64,000 nucleotides of DNA from Gemmataceae bacterium (GTDB lineage: Bacteria > Planctomycetota > Planctomycetia > Gemmatales > Gemmataceae): NCBI GenBank assembly GCA_019636445.1, contig JAHBXO010000003.1, positions 62,001-126,000 on the forward strand, given 5' to 3'. Each line of letters begins with the position of its first letter. Positions within the stretch are counted from its first letter, which is position 1. The position numbers were made by a program, and so were the translations under genes. The notes beneath the pieces were generated by a model. The model made no database searches. It had not been told where the DNA came from and was given only the letters and a program-made list of their open reading frames with translations. Below, piece by piece: positions 60,663 to 64,000 of the stretch.

Positions 60663-61937
60663 CTACTTCGCCATCACGAAACACGCGACATGGCCGTCCC
60701 GATCGCGAACGACGACGCGACCGTCCGCTAGAGCGACGTGCGGCCAGGCGAGCGAACCGAAAATGTCGTCCCGCATCGCCAGTTCGACGTACGCCTTAGG
60801 CGATCGCTTGGCCGATTCCACTAGTAGCAGCTTCCCGGACTTCCCGTACACGATCAATCGATCGTCGGCCGTGACGATGCACGAGCCGGGATCGCTCACC
60901 GCGCCGCCTTGCCAGCGCAACTCGCCCGTCTCCCAGTCGAGGCAGCGCACCGTTTGCCAGGCGACGTAGATCGAGCCGTGCGCGATGACGGGCGTGCACA
61001 CCTTCGACGGGAACTTCTTCCTCCAGATCTCCTCGATCCCCTTCGTCGTCACCTTGAGTTTGACGAGGGCGTTCTGGTTGTACGCCGCCGTAACGAGGAC
61101 GTGGCTCCCCTGCACCGCCGGCCCGGCGATTGTGTTCGCGAAGTCGGTGATCCACTCGAATTTCGCCAGCGTCTTGCCTTCGAATCCCTTGTCGAGCCGG
61201 ATCACGGCGAGGTTTCGCTGCGTCAGCACGGCGACACATGGTATTCCGTCGACGGTCATGGGTGCTGGTCCGCCGGTGTGCCCCGCTTCGTCCTTGAGTT
61301 CGGACCGCCACGCCTCCTTCCCGTTCGCCTTGTCGAAGGCGACGAGGTTGCCGGTCGGCCCGCCGACTTCGACGAGCAACCAGTCGCCGTGGACCATTGG
61401 GCTGGAAGTGTAACCGTAGTCGCGCTGCGGCGCGCGGGTGAGGCGAGGCCGGCGCGGCATGCGGTAGTCGTCATAGAGGTTCCGCTTCCAGACGGAGGCG
61501 CCCTTCGTCTTCGTGTCCCAGCAGTTCAGGTCGCCATCGCACGAGAGGGTGTAGAGCATTCCGGTTTTCGGGTCGAGTTCCGGCGTCGCGGTCGTGCCGG
61601 AGTAGAGGCCTTCGTCGCCGACGGCGTGCCGGCCGTACTGCGGGCACTTGTACCTCACGCTCCAGAGTTCGGTGCCGTCCTTTGCATTCAGGCAGTGGAC
61701 GACGTCGTTCCCACCCTGCCAGCCGACGAAGTAGACGCGATCGCCGGCGACGATCGGGCTACTCGCCCCGCGGCCGACGGATGCGCTCCAGATCGGCTTG
61801 TTGGCCAGCCATTGGCCGTCAGCGTAGCCGGAGGATTCGGTCGAGTGCCCGTCGCGCGTCGGCCCGCGCCAATGCGGCCAGTCGGCGGCGGACGCGGGCA
61901 GGCCGAATGCGAGCAGGGCGAGGAGCGTGCGAGTCAT
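60663..61937 (-). CDS. Secreted PQQ-like beta-propeller repeat protein (second copy)
   Basis: 424 residues with a signal peptide (about 1-17). The mature start ADWPHWRGPTRDGHS parallels the protein at 94-1332. Propeller blades appear as NAKDGTELWSVRY, DTKTKGASVWKRN, DKANGKEAWRSEL and DWETGELRWQGG. Probably periplasmic, of unknown ligand. It is transcribed divergently from the cimA leader; its ATG is 63 bases from the promoter-like TTGACA. Its 3' end is four bases from the frameshifted membrane gene. Confidence 0.9.
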   Translation of the reverse strand: MTRTLLALLAFGLPASAADWPHWRGPTRDGHSTESSGYADGQWLANKPIWSASVGRGASSPIVAGDRVYFVGWQGGNDVVHCLNAKDGTELWSVRYKCPQYGRHAVGDEGLYSGTTATPELDPKTGMLYTLSCDGDLNCWDTKTKGASVWKRNLYDDYRMPRRPRLTRAPQRDYGYTSSPMVHGDWLLVEVGGPTGNLVAFDKANGKEAWRSELKDEAGHTGGPAPMTVDGIPCVAVLTQRNLAVIRLDKGFEGKTLAKFEWITDFANTIAGPAVQGSHVLVTAAYNQNALVKLKVTTKGIEEIWRKKFPSKVCTPVIAHGSIYVAWQTVRCLDWETGELRWQGGAVSDPGSCIVTADDRLIVYGKSGKLLLVESAKRSPKAYVELAMRDDIFGSLAWPHVALADGRVVVRDRDGHVACFVMAK

Positions 61938-62000
61938 TGGCGGCTTCCGGCGATGCGGCGGACAGTTCTCCAGAGTTTATCCGCCCGAACCCGCCCGGCG

Positions 62001-62028
62001 TTGACATTGTCGAATTCGAAGATAGAGT
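62001..62028 (+). promoter_or_regulatory. Candidate promoter of the cimA leader
   Basis: TTGACA (62001-62006), a 16-base spacer and TAGAGT (62023-62028). Transcription would start near 62035, just before the leader-peptide ribosome site at 62042. The TTGACA is a perfect -35 consensus. Confidence 0.55.
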
Positions 62029-62052
62029 TTCTGGATACTCCGGAGCGTTTCC

Positions 62053-62136
62053 GTGCCGCATTCCACCCTGCCCTTGGTTGTCGCGATCGCGATTACCGCC
62101 GCGCAGGGAGTGCGCGTCGTTGTCGGCACGAGTTGA
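62053..62136 (+). CDS. Leader peptide of the cimA-valS operon
   Basis: A 27-residue ORF from GTG (62053) to TGA (62134-62136), with GGAG at 62042-62045, seven bases upstream. Residues 6-14 read LPLVVAIAI and 20-24 VRVVV. In total there are six internal valines (codons 9, 10, 20, 22, 23, 24), two isoleucines and two leucines among 27 residues. Its composition and location are those of an attenuation leader peptide sensing charged tRNA, here mainly tRNA-Val, ahead of cimA and valS. Too short for reliable gene finding; conservation should be tested. Confidence 0.62.
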   Translation: MPHSTLPLVVAIAITAAQGVRVVVGTS

Positions 62137-62140
62137 TCCC

Positions 62141-62166
62141 GGGCGTACGAAAACATCTTCGCGCCC
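62141..62166 (+). promoter_or_regulatory. Candidate antiterminator stem
   Basis: GGGCG (62141-62145) pairs with CGCCC (62162-62166) and CGAA (62148-62151) with TTCG (62158-62161), giving nine pairs with a two-base bulge. It shares 62164-62166 with the terminator's left arm, so the two stems compete. A ribosome sitting on the leader stop codon would cover its left arm. Confidence 0.5.
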
Positions 62167-62190
62167 CGGAGCCTTCGCTTCGGGGTTTTT
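62164..62190 (+). terminator. Attenuator: intrinsic terminator upstream of cimA
   Basis: A nine-pair stem (62164-62172 with 62177-62185, one G-U pair), four-base loop CTTC, followed by five Ts (62186-62190). It ends 22 bases before the cimA ATG, and there is no plus-strand gene before it other than the leader ORF, so its role is to stop leader transcripts. Confidence 0.72.
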
Positions 62191-62212
62191 CATTGATACA
62201 CGGAACCTGAAC

Positions 62213-63781
62213 ATGACGCGCATCGCCATCTACGACACCACGCTTCGCGACGGGAGCCAAGGCGAAGGAGTCAATTTCTCGCTTCAAGACAAGCTGCTCC
62301 TAACCAAGCGACTCGACGATATCGGCGTCGACTTCATCGAAGGCGGCTATCCGCTCTCGAACCCCAAGGACTCGGAGTATTTCCGCGCCGTGCGCGACCT
62401 GCCACTGAAGCACGCGAAGGTCGTGGCCTTCGGGATGACGCGCAAGAAGAATGGCTCCGCCGAAGCCGATACCGGCCTGCGGGCGTTGCTGGAAGGGAAG
62501 ACACCGGTCGTCACGATCGTCGGCAAGACTTCGAGCTTTCAGGTGAAGGAGATCCTGGGCGCGACGCTCGATGAGAACCTGAAGATGATCGGCGACTCCG
62601 TGGCGTTCTGCCGGAGCCAAGGACCGGAAGTGTTCTACGACGCCGAACACTTCTTCGACGGCTATACACTGGACCCGGAATACGCCATCAAGACGTTGAA
62701 GGCGGCCGAGGCGGGCGGGGCGACCTGCCTAATCCTCTGCGATACGAACGGCGGCACGATGCCGGAGCGGATCGCGGAAGTCGTGGCGGCGGTGAAGAAG
62801 GAGTTGAAGGCCGAGATCGGCATCCACTGCCACAACGATTGCGAGTTGGCCGTGGCGAATACCCTCGCGGCCGTGCGGGCCGGGGCGACGCAGGTGCAAG
62901 GCACGCTCAACGGTTTCGGCGAGCGTTGCGGCAACGTGGACCTCGTTGCGACCATCGCCAACCTCGCGATCAAGTACCAGTACGACGTATTGACGCCCGG
63001 CAGCCTCCAGCGTCTCACGGAGTTGTCGCGTTACGCTTACGAGCTGGCGAACATGAACTTCCGCAACAACCAGCCGTTCGTGGGCCAAAGCGCCTTCGCC
63101 CACAAGGGCGGCATGCACACGCACGCCGTCGCGAAGAACCCGGCGAGCTACGAACACATCGACCCGGCCCTCGTTGGAAATGAACGGCGTATCCTCGTGA
63201 GCGAACTCTCCGGGCAGTCCACGATACTGAGCAAAACTCAGAAGTACCAGATTGCCCACGACAAGGCCGTGATGGCGAAGATTCTCAACGAAGTGCAGGA
63301 CCTGGAGAACGCCGGGTACGAGTTCGAGGCGGCCGAGGGGTCGTTCGACATCATCGTGAAGAAGGCCGTCGGCACTTACAAACCGTGGTTCGAGCGGCTG
63401 GCGTACCGCGTGAATATCGAACAGGGCACGGAGGGGAACCCGACGACGGAGGCGACCGTGAAGCTGCGCATCGCCGGCTCCGTCGAGCATACCGTGAGCG
63501 AAGGCGACGGCCCCGTGAACGCGCTGGACGCGGCCCTGCGAAAGGCGCTCGTCCAGTACTACCCGGCCTTGGACGAGATGCAACTCGTCGATTACAAGGT
63601 GCGGGTAGTGAACCCGAAGGAAGGCACCGCCGCCCGGGTGCGCGTGGTCATCGAATCGAGGGATGCAAAGGACGTCTGGGGCACCGTCGGTGTCAGCGAG
63701 AACGTTGTTGAGGCGAGTTGGCTCGCATTGAGCGATGCGATCGAATACAAGCTGTTCAAGGACGAGGAAGGGAAACATTAA
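62213..63781 (+). CDS. cimA: (R)-citramalate synthase / 2-isopropylmalate synthase-like
   Basis: 522 residues from the ATG at 62213. A HMGL-like TIM barrel opens with [40 protein letters not shown] and [18 protein letters not shown] supply the metal and substrate residues. The C-terminal 150 residues form the LeuA regulatory/dimerisation domain. The sequence matches the long-form citramalate synthase group (acetyl-CoA + pyruvate to citramalate), the entry to isoleucine synthesis through 2-oxobutanoate. It is preceded by a leader with attenuator features and followed one base later by valS. Confidence 0.9.
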   Translation: MTRIAIYDTTLRDGSQGEGVNFSLQDKLLLTKRLDDIGVDFIEGGYPLSNPKDSEYFRAVRDLPLKHAKVVAFGMTRKKNGSAEADTGLRALLEGKTPVVTIVGKTSSFQVKEILGATLDENLKMIGDSVAFCRSQGPEVFYDAEHFFDGYTLDPEYAIKTLKAAEAGGATCLILCDTNGGTMPERIAEVVAAVKKELKAEIGIHCHNDCELAVANTLAAVRAGATQVQGTLNGFGERCGNVDLVATIANLAIKYQYDVLTPGSLQRLTELSRYAYELANMNFRNNQPFVGQSAFAHKGGMHTHAVAKNPASYEHIDPALVGNERRILVSELSGQSTILSKTQKYQIAHDKAVMAKILNEVQDLENAGYEFEAAEGSFDIIVKKAVGTYKPWFERLAYRVNIEQGTEGNPTTEATVKLRIAGSVEHTVSEGDGPVNALDAALRKALVQYYPALDEMQLVDYKVRVVNPKEGTAARVRVVIESRDAKDVWGTVGVSENVVEASWLALSDAIEYKLFKDEEGKH

Positions 63782-63782
63782 C

Positions 63783-64000
63783 ATGCCGACCGAATTGCCC
63801 AAGGCCTACGACCCGAAGACGGCCCAGGAGAAGTGGCTCCAATTCTGGAATGAGAAGGGCTACTTCCACGCCGACCCGGCGAAGCCGGGCGAACCGTATT
63901 GCATCGTGATCCCGCCACCAAACGTGACGGGGGCGCTGCACATGGGGCACGCTCTCAACAACACGCTGCAAGACGTGCTCATCCGTTGGCGGCGCATGCA
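63783..64000 (+). CDS. valS: Valyl-tRNA synthetase, N-terminal fragment
   Basis: Truncated by the window end after 72 complete codons. The N-terminus [20 protein letters not shown] and the class I signature [15 protein letters not shown] (HIGH as HMGH) identify ValS. The ATG follows the cimA stop by one base, so both should be translated from one transcript and share its upstream attenuator. Attaches valine to tRNA-Val. Confidence 0.93.
   Translation, partial: MPTELPKAYDPKTAQEKWLQFWNEKGYFHADPAKPGEPYCIVIPPPNVTGALHMGHALNNTLQDVLIRWRRM

Noticed and set aside
62163..62190. Hairpin as an ordinary terminator of a gene upstream of cimA.
   Set aside because: No plus-strand gene ends just upstream; the nearest is 1.5 kb away behind a minus-strand gene, so attenuation is the better reading.

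Overview
This GC-rich window reads as chromosomal DNA of a planctomycete, most likely in or near the Gemmataceae. The lineage call rests on several families concentrated in that phylum: two gene pairs of PSCyt/DUF1549/DUF1553 cytochrome protein plus twin-arginine DUF1501 protein, a TIGR03000-type domain protein, secreted PQQ-like beta-propellers, zinc-ribbon proteins with proline-rich linkers, two PEP-CTERM proteins, and Ser/Thr kinases. I see no rRNA, tRNA, CRISPR array, insertion sequence or prophage. Coding density is high and no gene-free stretch exceeds about 300 bases. The largest gap (61938-62212) is a regulatory leader.

Layout. 0.1-3.7 kb: secreted beta-propeller, thioredoxin/TPR protein, XerC and a coupled small protein. 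3.9-9.4 kb: an MFS carrier, a PhnP-like hydrolase, then UDP-sugar pyrophosphorylase, mannose-1-P guanylyltransferase and RuvX. 9.4-20.4 kb: MFS carrier, M19 dipeptidase, RraA-like protein, HD-GYP protein, Gfo/Idh/MocA oxidoreductase, lipoprotein, RsmE, kinase, XerD and an alpha/beta-hydrolase-fold protein lacking catalytic residues. 20.5-37.2 kb: GT2 glycosyltransferase, the first DUF1549/DUF1501 pair, a beta-lactamase/VanX-type fusion, a large secreted GH-like protein, and a minus-strand operon holding the second pair plus a PPC-domain protein and a proline-rich membrane protein. 37.2-49.2 kb: DinG-like helicase, nucleoside-type MFS, sensor kinase, LarE, branched-chain aminotransferase, Rpn-like nuclease and a LolCDE-type ABC pair. 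49.4-60.7 kb: zinc-ribbon kinase, TIGR03000 protein, an FAD oxidoreductase/membrane protein/Nudix run, two PEP-CTERM paralogues, and a UbiA-type prenyl-phosphate phosphoribosyltransferase overlapping two paralogous polytopic membrane proteins, the second broken by a one-base frameshift. 60.7-64 kb: beta-propeller, then cimA and the start of valS behind a leader.

The strongest regulatory observation is ahead of cimA-valS. A TTGACA/TAGAGT promoter-like pair is followed by a 27-codon leader ORF with its own GGAG site and six internal valine codons, then a possible antiterminator and an intrinsic terminator just before cimA. This is the layout of ribosome-mediated attenuation and it matches the downstream functions (isoleucine precursor synthesis, valyl-tRNA charging). 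A second theme is six intergenic inverted repeats whose arms are themselves built from short degenerate direct repeats. They differ in sequence but share this design.
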